Part shown: positions 29,629 through 40,410 of the stretch, in pieces | How the letters are laid out: every line of letters begins with the position of its first letter | How positions within the stretch are numbered: the stretch's first letter is position 1 | Source: Eucommia ulmoides | Lineage: Eukaryota; Streptophyta; Magnoliopsida; Garryales; Eucommiaceae | Length of the DNA stretch: 64,000 nt | Direction: 5' to 3' | NCBI GenBank assembly: GCA_016647705.1 | Contig: CM028326.1 | Coordinates: forward strand, 682,001-746,000 | The notes under the pieces: generated by a model | Database searches by the model: none | What the model saw: the letters and a program-made list of their open reading frames with translations, nothing else | Told to the model about the DNA's origin: nothing | Position numbers and translations under genes: made by a program

Positions 29629-30364
29629 TGAAGTGGGGAAAATCCACCCCACCGAGCTCCGCTCAAAGACCATCACTTGGCAAGTGGCCTCGCGTTGACG
29701 TCCACCTTACCAACTGGGTGGCCCCATGACGACCATCTGTGTGGCATGCTCCATTCACCTGAGTAACTTTTAGTGGAGTGCGCGATGGCCTCGTATGGCC
29801 TACCATGATCTGGTGGGGCTTAGCGTGACGAACACCGCCCAATGAACAACGTTGAGGGGTTCTCCACCATGGCTTCCGAGCTGGTTTAAGACTAGTGACT
29901 TCATATTAGCGACTTCCTATGCCACCAGTAGAGGTTCCATAGTCCCTATGGGTTGGGCTCTCTCTTCTGATCATCTTGGCCAGCCCATGGACTCCTCCTG
30001 ATAGGCCGAAGGGCAAGGCCCAATGGCCTAAGCACTTTTTAATTTCACGACTGTAATTGTGCTCATCACTTATAAATAATCAGACATTCAATGTCTCAGG
30101 TAATGCTCAACTACTCACTTGAAGTATATAATTACATTTTTTCCCGAGTTCCTTATTCTCACGACAGAGGGATTTCGTTGGGCACAACTCAACGGGTCTT
30201 TATGCAAGCATCAACTCGAACTTAGAGATTTGACAGTTGAAATTGACCACGGACCGCCTTGTGAACAGTGATTTTCGTATTTAAGACTTCCACCTCAGCA
30301 AGAAAACTTCCTGTGTATGTTGATCATACCGCCTGCGGGTGTTAACCAACTTTAGAAACCCACA
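29629..30364 (+). mobile_element. Solo LTR fossil, 736 bp, perfect TSD
   Basis: Begins TGAAGTGGGGAAAATCC, ends ACCCACA, and is flanked by ATTGC on both sides (29624-29628, 30365-30369). A TATA-like TTATAAATAATC lies at about 30070. No internal region nearby. Same broad family as the LTR at 59395-60215. The perfect TSD suggests a fairly young insertion. Confidence 0.75.
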
Positions 30365-30554
30365 ATTGCATTCCATAAAAATTTGGTGCAATTGCAGGTT
30401 GCTGTTTCGATTGTTATAATTTACCTTTAAAGTTTTCTTATCGTATCAATTTAGTTCAATTGATTTAACAAATAAAATATTACGTTGCATTTTGCACCTT
30501 ATGTTCAAATATACTTGCATTTTGCCCCTTATTCAAGTTTAAGATAATCCAAAT

Positions 30555-30840
30555 CTGTCAATTGGATCACATAAACAACAATAATAACTAAGTTTTTGTC
30601 TCATTTATGTAGCGTTAACTACATGAATCCATTTACGCCATAGTGATCGATCAAAGGTCATCCCCTCCGTCAGGTTTAATGTTATCAAATCATTTATAAT
30701 AATTTCGTCTAACGTCTTCTTAGGTCAACCTCTCCCTCTAGTAGCTCCCTGTACTTGAATTAAATCACATTTTCTCACTGGTATTTCTATGGGTCTTTTA
30801 TACACGTGCAAAAACCATCGCAAACGATTTTCTCAAAAAA
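30555..30840 (-). mobile_element. LINE 3' tail fragment
   Basis: Matches the 3' part of the LINE fragment at 14278-14540 (AACTAAGTTTTTGTC, TTTACGCCATAGTGA, CATCGCAAACGATTTTCTC). No open frame remains. Confidence 0.55.
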
Positions 30841-31354
30841 AATAAATAAATAAATAAAATTAGGGAGGGCAAATTAAGACAATTAAAACAGCACGTTGTG
30901 TAGTAAAACTTCACCAAAACTTTTTGGGCAAAAACTGCAATTCAGCCTTTTATTTTTACTTGTATTATTATTATTTTTAATTATTTAGGGAAAACACACT
31001 AGATTATCTTCAAAATAAGTTACTCATTTTTTTTTTCTTTTTTAATTCATTTGAATAAATTTGATTAAAAAATAAATTATTATATATATATATATGTATT
31101 AAGAACTCTTATAATTTATAGCTTATAAAAAAAATTAAAAAAAAAATCTCATATAATTTATAGTTATTGATTTTGATATGAATAATTTCTTGGAGATTAC
31201 TTAAAGTAGTCCAATAATAGTAGTGGTTGGCCAATCTAAACAAGTAAAAGAGTTTAGGGTAGGTAAAAAGCAGACAATTTAGATTATCAGACCCTAAATA
31301 TATGTAATTTAAGATTCACACTGTCGATATATATATATATATATGTTTTTTTTA
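30841..31354. other. AT-rich intergenic sequence
   Basis: Nothing recognised apart from TA microsatellites at 31080-31095 and 31327-31344. Confidence 0.5.
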
Positions 31355-31525
31355 AGGTAAGCAGTACCCGGACTAATTTACGGCTACGCACATCTCAATT
31401 ATTTATCTTCGCGAATTATCTTAAAGACGCTCTTTTCCACATCGGTTTGGTATATTCAAAAATAAATTTAAAATTTAATTCTTGAAGTGTTTTTTAAGAG
31501 AGACGAACTTTGGTAGACACCTAGC
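31355..31525 (-). mobile_element. SINE-2 copy, degraded
   Basis: Minus orientation; GCTACGCACATCTCAATT, TCTTAAAGACGCTC and TTTAAAATTTAATTCTTGA match the SINE-2 family. Confidence 0.5.
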
Positions 31526-31659
31526 CTAGACACCTAGACGAACTTAGGTTCATAAGTCAACTGTTTTCTATGGCGCACATTAGTCCAACACACTGCTCAT
31601 TTTATACTTCTTCCCTTGATTTCATAGACTACTCATAATCATAAATATCACTTTGGCAA

Positions 31660-31887
31660 TATATTTATAAATATTGAAAAATAAAAAAAGACTTAAAATA
31701 AAGACCTAGTCATGGACAAGATTTTTCTATTTGATAAAACTGAATTTTAATGTTAAAAAATTTAAGTTTTAATTGGTTAAGTGATGAATTTACTATTTTT
31801 TAATTTTTGTTTATCTTAATAATATTGAATTTTGAAGGGAGTCTTGGCGTAACGGTAAAAGTTATCGGCATGTGACCTGGAGGTCAT
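31660..31887. repeat. 228-bp direct repeat, left copy, flanking the Helitron
   Basis: Identical, with one mismatch seen, to 34932-35159. It begins TATATTTATAAATATTG and ends GGAGGTCAT, and includes the left target duplication and first part (about 79 bases) of the Au SINE whose whole copy is at 35109-35287. Confidence 0.85.
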
Positions 31888-31900
31888 TAGTTTTTTACGA

Positions 31901-34900
31901 TCCTCTCTATTTTGGGGATGAAATAACAATGCATTGGTTGAATTACTGCTGCTAATTTATTATATTTCGCTTCAAAGAGTCAAATGGGTATTTTCTGCCA
32001 TTATATGATGTAGGTTTTGATATTTTTTGTTTTTATTTTTATCTTCAGATTAAGATTTTATTTTTTATTTTTTACTCTTTGAAGCTATGTTCATCTGCTT
32101 AGCTAAATGTGTTTTTATTTGCTTATCTGAACTCCAAACATATTAACCTTAAAGATTTGATTGGACGGCAACGGCTCAAGGTGAAAATAGTAGTTGTTCA
32201 CCTTGCAATTCGAAGCATCGGGCACCGCGAAAATTTTATATTCTGATTTCTATTTATGTTTTATTTTATATATCTGTTTTTAACTCTTTCAAGCTCAAAA
32301 CTAAAGTGTATGTTCATATTTTTATCTGAAATGCGTGTGTTCATCAATTTATGTTCTTTGGATGAAAATTGTTTGATGCTATTAGGTGTTCGTCTCCTTC
32401 TGTGATCTGTACTGGTTCCGCAATTCCTCAACAAGGTAATCTTTTTTTCTATCTTTTTTATACCCGTACATGTATTTATACTAGAAATTTAAAATTAATA
32501 TTTTTTATAAGGTAGCGTTTGAATGTGTGAAATTGGATTTTTTGAAATGGAATTGAAAATTAATACATGTAAAAGTCTTTAAATTCTTTAAATTTACAGG
32601 TGTTTATATTTGAATTCCCATTTCCAGTTTTTTTGTTGCTAGATTTCTGTTCTAAAATTAATTTTCTAGGATCTATTTTTCCTAGATTTTTATGTTTCTC
32701 TTTCCAGATTTTAGTTTCTATTTTTAGATTTGTTGTAAACCACTTTGAGTTTGTTTCACTTTTATTTTGTATTATAGATCACTTATTGTGCTAAAGCAGA
32801 AGATTTATGTTCCCATATTTTTTGTTCCACGTTTTATGTTTTGGGAATTACTCGCAGATTTTATGTTTTCATTTCCTAGATTTTAGAGGGTTTTGTTACT
32901 TCACCTTCTAAACTCTAATTTTGTTCATTTCTAATTTTTATGGATGAAATATGTTCTAAGATGGAGTGTCTTAAAAATATGTTTCCTATTTACTATGTTT
33001 AGTGTTCTTAAAAATCATAGATAAAAAAAATTAGACTTAGAGCCACTGCTTTAAATCTAATTCTTGAAACTTGAATGTTAATAATGGTTTAACATGTCCA
33101 CGTATATTTTTGCGTCAATTTCTATGTATATTGATTGCTTTCTCCTTACAAGTTTTTTGTTCTCAATTTTTTTTCCCCGCAATGGAAACAGGAAATAAAT
33201 GGGTTTCTGTTTTTGTTTTTTGTTTTTTGTTTCTGTTTCTATTTTTGTTTCCGTTTCTGTTTCTGTTTTTTGTTTCTGTTTCTGTTTTTGTTTTTTGTTT
33301 CATGTTTTTTGGGGAACAAATGCTGAAATCCGGGAAGAGAAACACTAAACAAATGCCACTAAACAGCTGTGAATTTCATTTTGGGAACATAAAAGGTTAT
33401 ACGAAAACCAAAAAAAAATTGGGTTTCCGTTTTGGAACGAAAATATATGGGTTTTGGAAAGTAATCGTTTATAGATTTCTAACCATGAGTTGACTTATTT
33501 ATTTGTTTGTCTTAAATATGATTATAATTTATTTGTCCAGTTGATAATTATTATGTTTGATTTTCACTAGATTCAAATATGTGCCACTTCAAATATTGAA
33601 GACAAATGGAGAAATCTATGGCTTGACATAGTATAATTAAGGTAAGTTCCAGTAGCCCTGGGTGGTGGGCTCCAGTGTCCTGGGTGGTGGACTTATATTA
33701 CTAAATTTATAATGTATATACATAGTTATTATTCGTCGTATTGTTAAATTTCATATTGTAGATTATGGTCTTATTGTTGTATGATATGATTGTGTTCATT
33801 GTTTTCGTACTTGATTGATATTTGTTGTTTGTCAGTGTTGTGTTATAAAACAGGAGTTGATAATTTCGAATGTCATATAAATAGAGGGAGTTATGTCCAA
33901 TTTTTTTTTTTTACATTAATTATTGATCGTCTTCAATATTTGAATAATTTTCAAATATTGGAATGTGTCGTATAAACAAAGTAAATTATGTCAATATTTT
34001 TAATTTTTTTAATGGTGCTTATTTGATAGAGAGCATGGTTGATTCATTGCCCAAACTAGAAGTGTTTATTCGATATGGAGTATGGCTGATTCATTATCTA
34101 AACTAAGCAATATGAATGATATACAAGTGCATCAAATGTCAACAGTAATGTAAACATTGATAGTAATACTAAAAATTCAAATCTTGGAGGTTTATCTATG
34201 CGAAATATGTTGTAAAGTGCATCACTATTATTTTGTGTTATGTTTTTTTTAGATCACATATTTTCTTTCAATGCTATTTTAAATGTTATTTGAATAAATT
34301 TATTTTCTTCAGAAAACTATATTACATATATAGATTTTTATTTTATTCCATACGTCATTATGATTTTATTTTGATTTTCAGGTTGCAACACCATTAATGT
34401 GACGTGGATGCTTGAATTCTAAGCAGAACAATTGATCAAGTATGTTTTATCTTACAATTTAATCGATCGTCGTTAATTAATCAAGGATTTCTAAATATGG
34501 GTTTTTAGTTTTTGAATTATTGGTGTAATATTGTTTATTCTTTTTCAATTAGGTATTTTTTTTTTTCCAATTGTTTGATGGTCAATTTGATACTTTATTT
34601 GAGGTTTTGTAATTGCCGAACATTGAAAATCTTTTAGATGTTGAACCTTTTAGCGTTGACAATTTTGCTATTTCTCATGTTTAGAATTAGAAGAGATAAT
34701 CATCATTCATTGACAACAATCATATTAACATATGTCCATTTTTCAGTGTGTACTTCTCAAATTATTCATCTAAATTTTTTATTATAAACCTCTGAGCTAC
34801 TAAAAGGGGTCTAATTTTAACGGTGTACTTTTAACTTTATATTTTGGAAATTGTTAGTTACTATAGATGCTATGATAAATTAGATGCTGAATATTTTACA

Positions 34901-34931
34901 CCCGTGCCTTCAGGCACGGGTTATACACTAG
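31901..34931 (+). mobile_element. Non-autonomous Helitron, about 3.03 kb
   Basis: The 3' end is diagnostic: hairpin CCCGTGCC-TTCA-GGCACGGG (34901-34920), 7 bases, then CTAG (34928-34931) followed by host T. A 5' TC (31901) preceded by host A is consistent with the A/T insertion rule but is less certain. No Rep/helicase coding is present. The interior holds a TTTCTGTTTTTG minisatellite (33205-33305), whose reading frames are not genes, and three short exon-like segments (32386-32435, 33571-33641, 34382-34439) with splice-like borders. It is bracketed by 228-bp direct repeats of the target. Confidence 0.75.
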
Positions 34932-35159
34932 TATATTTATAAATATTGAAAAATAAAAAAAGACTTAAAATAAAGACCTAGCCATGGACAAGATTTTTCT
35001 ATTTGATAAAACTGAATTTTAATGTTAAAAAATTTAAGTTTTAATTGGTTAAGTGATGAATTTACTATTTTTTAATTTTTGTTTATCTTAATAATATTGA
35101 ATTTTGAAGGGAGTCTTGGCGTAACGGTAAAAGTTATCGGCATGTGACCTGGAGGTCAT
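34932..35159. repeat. 228-bp direct repeat, right copy
   Basis: Starts at the very base after the Helitron CTAG terminus; see the left copy at 31660-31887. It continues without interruption into the rest of the Au SINE, so this side shows the original order of the locus. Confidence 0.85.
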
Positions 35160-35287
35160 GAGTTCGAGTCGTGGAAACAGCCTTTTACAAAAAGTAAGGT
35201 AAGACTGCGTACAATAGACCTAAGTGGTCCGACCCTTTCCCGAATCCCATGTATAGCGGGAGTTTTGTAGTACCGGACTGCCCTTTT
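35109..35287 (+). mobile_element. Au SINE, near full length
   Basis: tRNA-derived head GGAGTCTTGGCGTAACGG (A box) and GAGTTCGAGTC (B box), followed by the conserved Au body CTGCGTACAATAGACC, AGTGGTCCGACCC and ATAGCGGGAG, ending in a short T run as Au elements do. It is flanked by the perfect 15-bp TSD AATAATATTGAATTT (35090-35104, 35288-35302). Confidence 0.9.
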
Positions 35288-35454
35288 AATAATATTGAAT
35301 TTAGAAAAACTTTTCTCACTAAAAGTGTATAAATATTTTTTAATTTGCTCTCTCAAAAATTTCTTTTTATTTTTTAAAATAGTGTTTTCTAATACTATAA
35401 TTTTATTTCTACACATTTTTCTCTCTAGTATTTAATTTTTTGGGTTTTTTTTAC

Positions 35455-35580
35455 AGTAAGGTGTGTCCGGTCTTCGACTAATCACTTATCGGGGGCCGAT
35501 CTTAAGGGTGAAATCTCCCATATTGTTCTTTAATTTCTTGAGTGTTTTTTAGGAGAGTTGAATCATAGTTGACGCGAAAA
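35455..35580 (-). mobile_element. SINE-2 fragment
   Basis: AGTAAGGTGTGTCCGG, GACTAATCACTTATC and GCCGATCTTAAGGG match the SINE-2 family in minus orientation; the remainder is lost. An A run follows (35578-35600). Confidence 0.45.
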
Positions 35581-35806
35581 AAAAAAAAAAAAAAAAAAAA
35601 CTCCTCCGGTGGATTCTTTATAGTTTTAATGATGATGGTTTAAGTATTAAGTAATAAATTTTATATTGATTATTAAGATTAGTATAGTTGGCTGTATTCT
35701 ATTGACTTTGAAGCGCTAATTTTACGTCTTATTCGAATGTTAAATTATAAGTCAAATCATGATTGCTTATCATATTTTAATGATATAAATACAGCAATAT
35801 AAGGTT

Positions 35807-36668
35807 TTTTTTTTAGATGTTGATTTTCAAAAGTGATGAGCGACCAACAGTATAGTTTGGAAATACAGTACAATTACAAGATAGTTGATGAAATGATTAA
35901 CTGGTGAGTTCGGGGGTGTTGACGACCTCGAGGTGATCGCAATCCGATCAGAAATCCTTATTCTGACCTGAGATTCTGTTTAGATTTCGAAATGAATGCT
36001 TCTCTGGACTCTGTCCCGATCTCCGAGTACCTGCACACAGACTCACCGGGATTGTGCCAAGTAAAATCCCTCTGGCATGAGAGTAAGTATCCGAGAGAGA
36101 AGGGCTAAAAAATGCTCTAGTAGAGAAGACGTAACGTTGGACATTGGATGCCACGATGTATTTATAGGCACTGGACTCGATTAGCGTCGCGAAATTAGGG
36201 AGTTAAGTTTGGATTAATTACCCTAATCATCTGAGCAGCCAATGAGTAAGTAGATTAGTGTTCTAGTCATCTGAGTTGGACTTTTGGGCCCACCTGTAGA
36301 GGCCTATGGGTCATAGCCTCAAGACAGCTCGAGGAGGCCCCAAGCACGGAGACGACAAGCAAAGGGTGCTTGAGCTCGTCAACCCGGCCCGGAATCCATC
36401 GGTTTAGTTTGGACTTCTTTAGCTCGGTAAAACGATTCTCAGCTCGGCTTGAAGGAAACTCCAGCTCCCAGCCCGAGCATTTTTTCACACTTGGGACGAT
36501 ATTGTCCGCGTAGAATATGTGACGAAATTCTCCTACATCAGTAGAAAAAAGAAAACAGCACAGACTAGCAACTAGGCGGAATGTTTGCAATGTGCATATA
36601 CGCAATCAACAATCTCTCAAACCCTTTGAGGGGTTCTTCTATAAGGAGAACGAGTAACCACTGTGTGG
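35807..36668 (-). mobile_element. Poly(A)-tailed retroposon split by a solo LTR
   Basis: The unit is flanked by a perfect 14-bp repeat, AGCAATATAAGGTT (35793-35806, 36669-36682). On the minus strand it reads 36668-36541, then the LTR, then a short A-rich tail (seen as T-run 35805-35814). Without the LTR it is a SINE-sized insertion of about 140 bp mobilised by LINE machinery. I do not recognise its family; its 5' part has CCCCTCAAAGGG. Confidence 0.55.
35818..36540 (-). mobile_element. Solo LTR fossil, about 723 bp
   Basis: On the minus strand it begins TGATGTAGGAGAATTTCG and ends ATCAACA; flanks TTAGA and GTAGA agree at 4 of 5 positions. It is closely related to the LTR at 9364-10023 and in opposite orientation, with a TATA-like TATAAATAC in the corresponding place (about 36158-36166). 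Inserted in the poly(A)-tailed retroposon around it. Confidence 0.7.
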
Positions 36669-36682
36669 AGCAATATAAGGTT

Positions 36683-37070
36683 ATGGGTCTTGAATTTATT
36701 CGTAAAATTGGTAAAATAAATATTTGCATAATTTTTGATGCTAGATTTAAATCAAAATTTCATTAGACTAGGGATTTTGTGCCTAAAAGCACTATATGAA
36801 TGATTTATAAATTTGTAAGTGTAAAAAAATTAAATAATAAAAAATATTAATAAAATACATATATGAAACTTGAAGGGTACAAAGTATAATTAAATTAAAT
36901 TGTTTTAGAAGTGGAACTGTGAATTTTTTATCCGAGAAATTTTCCTCAAAATATTTCTATATCTCTTCACCTAAACCATTGAGTGGGTTAAGTGGTGTAG
37001 ACAATTTTAAACTGAGTCGGTCGAAAAGATGCAGAAATTCAATCTCAATTATTTATCTTTTTTTTTTTTT
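36683..37070. other. AT-rich intergenic sequence
   Basis: Nothing recognised. Confidence 0.5.
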
Positions 37071-37275
37071 TTGGGTTTTGTGGTAAAGTGTTGTTCGAAC
37101 CAGCTTACGCGCACCTCAACTAATCACCTCCCCGAACGATCTTAAGGCTACACTTTTCTACATCAGTCTAATGCATTCAGGATTAAATTTAATATTTAAT
37201 TCCCAAAGTGCTCAACAGGAGAGTCAAACCCTGATTGATAAGGAAATGAGACATCTTTTTTTTTTTAACCGGATT
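37071..37275 (-). mobile_element. SINE-2 copy
   Basis: Minus orientation; CAGCTTACGCGCACCTCAAC, CCGAACGATCTTAAGG and TAATGCATTCAGGATTAAAT match the family, preceded by a T run (the poly(A) tail on the other strand). Confidence 0.65.
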
Positions 37276-37418
37276 AACACCAGATTCAATTATTTATTTT
37301 TTGAAATTAGATTAGAACGGTTAAAATACTGTCTTTTTTATTTTTAAATTTAAAAATTAAATTGTGTTAAATGGTGGACCAAATTTATAAGGGAATAATG
37401 GTATGCCACGACAAGGAC

Positions 37419-37912
37419 AGGGGTGGGTGACACCTGTTAAAGAAATAGATGGGCTGAAAATGTTGACCCCCGCACCGTTTGTTTCAACACCACCACGCAC
37501 TCCGAACAAGATTAGTCTTACACTTTACCCGTAGGTATAAAAAAATAAAGGTTGGGTGACACATATTAAGAAATTGATGGGCTGAAAACGTTGACCCCAC
37601 ACAGTTTGTTTCAACACCTCCACACATTCCGAACAAGATTAATCTTACACTTTGTGTGAGTGTAAAAACACCAGTATGTATAAAAAAATAAAAATAAAGG
37701 TTGGGTGACACCCATTAAGAAATTGATGGGCTGAAAACGTTGACTCCACACACTTTGTTTCAACACAGTCACGTACTCTGAATGAGATTAGTCCTACACT
37801 TTGTGTGGGTGTAAAAATATATAAAAAAATAAAAATAAAGGTTGGGTGACACCTATTAAGAAATTGATGGGTTGAAAACGTTGACCCCACGCACTTTGTT
37901 TCAACACGGCCC
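37419..37912. repeat. Tandem repeat, four units of about 75-147 bp
   Basis: Units start near 37419, 37551, 37698 and 37839, each with GGTTGGGTGACAC, AATTGATGGGCTGAAAACG and TTTGTTTCAACAC; the last unit is partial. The spacer AAGATTAGTCTTACACTTTG resembles the tail of SINE-1, so the array may have grown from a SINE. The two minus-strand reading frames across it are repeats, not genes. Confidence 0.75.
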
Positions 37913-38255
37913 AAAGCCGCCATTATCATTTGCCTTTAGGCCACTTTCTGCTTTTATCATTCTTACTTACTTAACAGGCAATTGCCAATTGGGTTGCTCA
38001 ATATATTAAGTATTTTTATTACATATTTTTAATTCTTAAAAAAATTATTTTTGTATAATTTTTCGCTCTTAAAATAATATATATATTATTTTCTCTTTAT
38101 ATTTTTTACTCAATTTTTAATATTTTTTTCAATCTGAAATTGTTTGTCTATAATTTTTTTACAAGATTTTATATTATTGATGTTAAATTATACGTAATTT
38201 AAAATTTTGAATAATTTTTAAGTAATAGTTATTTTATTTTGTTATCCAACACATT
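37913..38255. other. AT-rich intergenic sequence
   Basis: Nothing recognised. Confidence 0.5.
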
Positions 38256-38650
38256 TAGGTGGCGTTTGGTATGTGAGATTCGATATGAAATTAGAATATT
38301 CATGTGAATGGTCATTCTATTCTTATATTTGGTACATGAAATTTAATCTTATTCTCATTAGTAAAGATTCTCTAATCCCACAAAATATGGGATTAACTAA
38401 TACCGATTAATCTCAATTATATGTGATTAGGTTTCAATCAATAATCGATCAAAAAACGAGACTAAATATTAAACATATATTTAAATTGAAATAAAATTTA
38501 ATTAAATTAATTATTATACTGTTTAAAAATTTAATTAAATTACTATTTTATCATTTGATATCATTCAAATATCACATGTAATCTCTTTTATCATCAAATA
38601 TAGGAATAATAATTATCATTTCATTCTATTACATTTCAACGTAATTCTAT
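38256..38650. mobile_element. Tourist-like MITE related to 48236-48640
   Basis: Starts TTAGGTGGCGTTTGGTATG and ends ATTTCAACGTAATTCTAT; the copy at 48236-48640 has the same order of sequence throughout (TTAATCAATAATCGGTCAAA-like middle). The right inverted repeat is poor in both, so ends are approximate. Confidence 0.55.
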
Positions 38651-39535
38651 CTCGGAAGTATTAGAAAATATTATCTGATATATATATAAAATGACATGCG
38701 AATTACTATTAATACTTTACTTTAAGCATTTTGAACCATATGGATTTGGTCTTAAAATATTGGACCGGTGGTATGCATATGACATTACATAAGTTATAAA
38801 TGCGTCGGGCAATTGTATTTTAAGAGTAGGTTAAGGGGAAAAAAACAATAATATAAAACCAAGAAATTTAATAATTTATTTTTATATTTAAAAATGGGGA
38901 AAAATAGATTAAATTAAAGGTAAATGAGAATAAAGTGTTCCTCTAATTGAGCCAAAACTTGGCCATAATCACCCTCATTCCCAATAATTAGTTGGTTGAT
39001 TATAAGGAAAGTCATGGATAAAATTTTGATGCCTCTATTAATTAATTCTAAATTCACAAGCTTATGACGTTGATTAATTAAATAAACATTGATGAAATAG
39101 ATAATGAAGTTCGTACTTGATGATGGATAAACCCATTATCATATTTTACATTTTACTAATAAAAATATCCTGTAATTTTTTTTTGTTATTCTTTTATTTT
39201 TTGTTTTTTGTTTTTGTACTGAACTTTTTTATTTTATTTTTGGTTTTTGTAGAAATAAATAAAAACAAAAAATAGAAAATATAAAATATAAAACAAAACA
39301 AAAAAGAAAAATTTATTTATTTTATTTATCAATTTTTTTTTTTTCATTTTGTTTTTTGTTTATCAAAAATTGAAAATAAAGACAAAAAATAAAATAAAAA
39401 ATATAGAATAAAAATAACAATTTAAAAATAAAAAACAAGAAAGAGATATAAATAGTAAAAAATAAGCAACAAAAAAAACTATGTTGTAAGGGTATTTTTG
39501 TCAACCACGATAGAGTGTTTCTCTGGTAACTATTT
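38651..39535. other. AT-rich intergenic, low complexity
   Basis: A long T/A-rich low-complexity block (39175-39480) gives spurious reading frames. No gene. Confidence 0.5.
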
Positions 39536-39730
39536 TTTTTTTTTGTTTTACGGTAAGGTGTTTTTGAGCACGCACAACTCAATAAATCACCTCTCCAGGC
39601 GATATTAAATGCTGACTCCCCCATGTCGACTTAGGACATTCAAAATTAAATTAAACATTTAATTGCTAAAGTATTTTCTAGACAATGAAAGGGGATCTGC
39701 TCTTACCAATCGAACTAAGAACTTTTGAGT
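39536..39730 (-). mobile_element. SINE-2 copy
   Basis: Minus orientation; TACGGTAAGGTGTTTTTGAG, GCACGCACAACTCAATAAAT and CATGTCGACTTAGGACATTC match the family. Confidence 0.6.
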
Positions 39731-39893
39731 TTTAGATAACTAAATTAAAAAGGTTTTTTTTTTTTTTTTTTTTTTTAATATTATGAAAATGACTTTAATA
39801 TTTAGCAAAATAGAAAGTGTGTTTGAAATTTTAAATCCATACTTGTAGATAATACGTGCATAGTTGGATACCAACAGACAAAACACAAAAAGT

Positions 39894-40078
39894 ACCAACA
39901 CGAGTTGGCTCAAGCGGAAGAGGCTTGGGTTCCCTTAAGCAACGTTCAGGGATCGAAACCTGGGGTTGTGTATGGAGTGTACTCTGTTGGGGGAGGTCCT
40001 CGTTTCGGCGCCCGACTATACCTCGAAGGATTAGTCTCTGTCAATCGTGGTGCGGCAATACCCTGGTATATACCTAAA
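39894..40078 (+). mobile_element. SINE-3, tRNA-derived, with perfect 18-bp TSD
   Basis: The 185-bp body starts with a tRNA-like head: GTTGGCTCAAGCGGAAGAG (A box) and GGGATCGAAACC (B box). It is flanked by AGACAAAACACAAAAAGT on both sides (39876-39893, 40079-40096). The perfect duplication marks a recent insertion. The body includes TTTCGGCGCCCGACTATACC. The overlapping short reading frames are not genes. Confidence 0.8.
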
Positions 40079-40244
40079 AGACAAAACACAAAAAGTTGAG
40101 TTGTTTTAATGTAGGTGTACCCTACACATTAGTGTGACAACAACCCCATTTGCGATGGACATCTCAATAATACAATTCACTCAAAATTCAATATAATAAA
40201 AAATTATGTGGTTTCTATAACTACACAATTATTAGGGGGAATTA

Positions 40245-40410
40245 CATTTTACAGGGTGTGAAACAATCTCGTTCAAGATGCGTGACTGTCCCTTCCAACA
40301 AGTGCTTTTCTGTAGGCTCGAATCTCTGACTTTACAAAAGTCTTTTAACTGCTTTAACTCACACGAGTCTAGCAGCTTGAGCTATACTATGTTGGTACAC
40401 CTGGTACTTA
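40245..40410 (-). mobile_element. SINE-1 copy
   Basis: Minus orientation; GCTATACTATGTTGGTA (start, reversed), TTTAACTGCTTTAACTCACA and CAGGGTGTGAAACAATCTCG match the complete copy at 57064-57254. Confidence 0.65.

Noticed and set aside
33071-33493. 140-codon Phe-rich frame in the Helitron
   Set aside because: Mostly a TTTCTGTTTTTG minisatellite; no similarity to Rep/helicase.
35109-35180. Possible true tRNA gene
   Set aside because: A and B boxes belong to an Au SINE head; it cannot form a complete cloverleaf with an acceptor stem.
37419-37912. CRISPR-like spacing of repeats
   Set aside because: Units are long, unequal and contiguous, in plant nuclear DNA; it is a tandem repeat.
39905-40099. 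Short frames that look like a small protein
   Set aside because: They lie within a tRNA-derived SINE with an 18-bp TSD.
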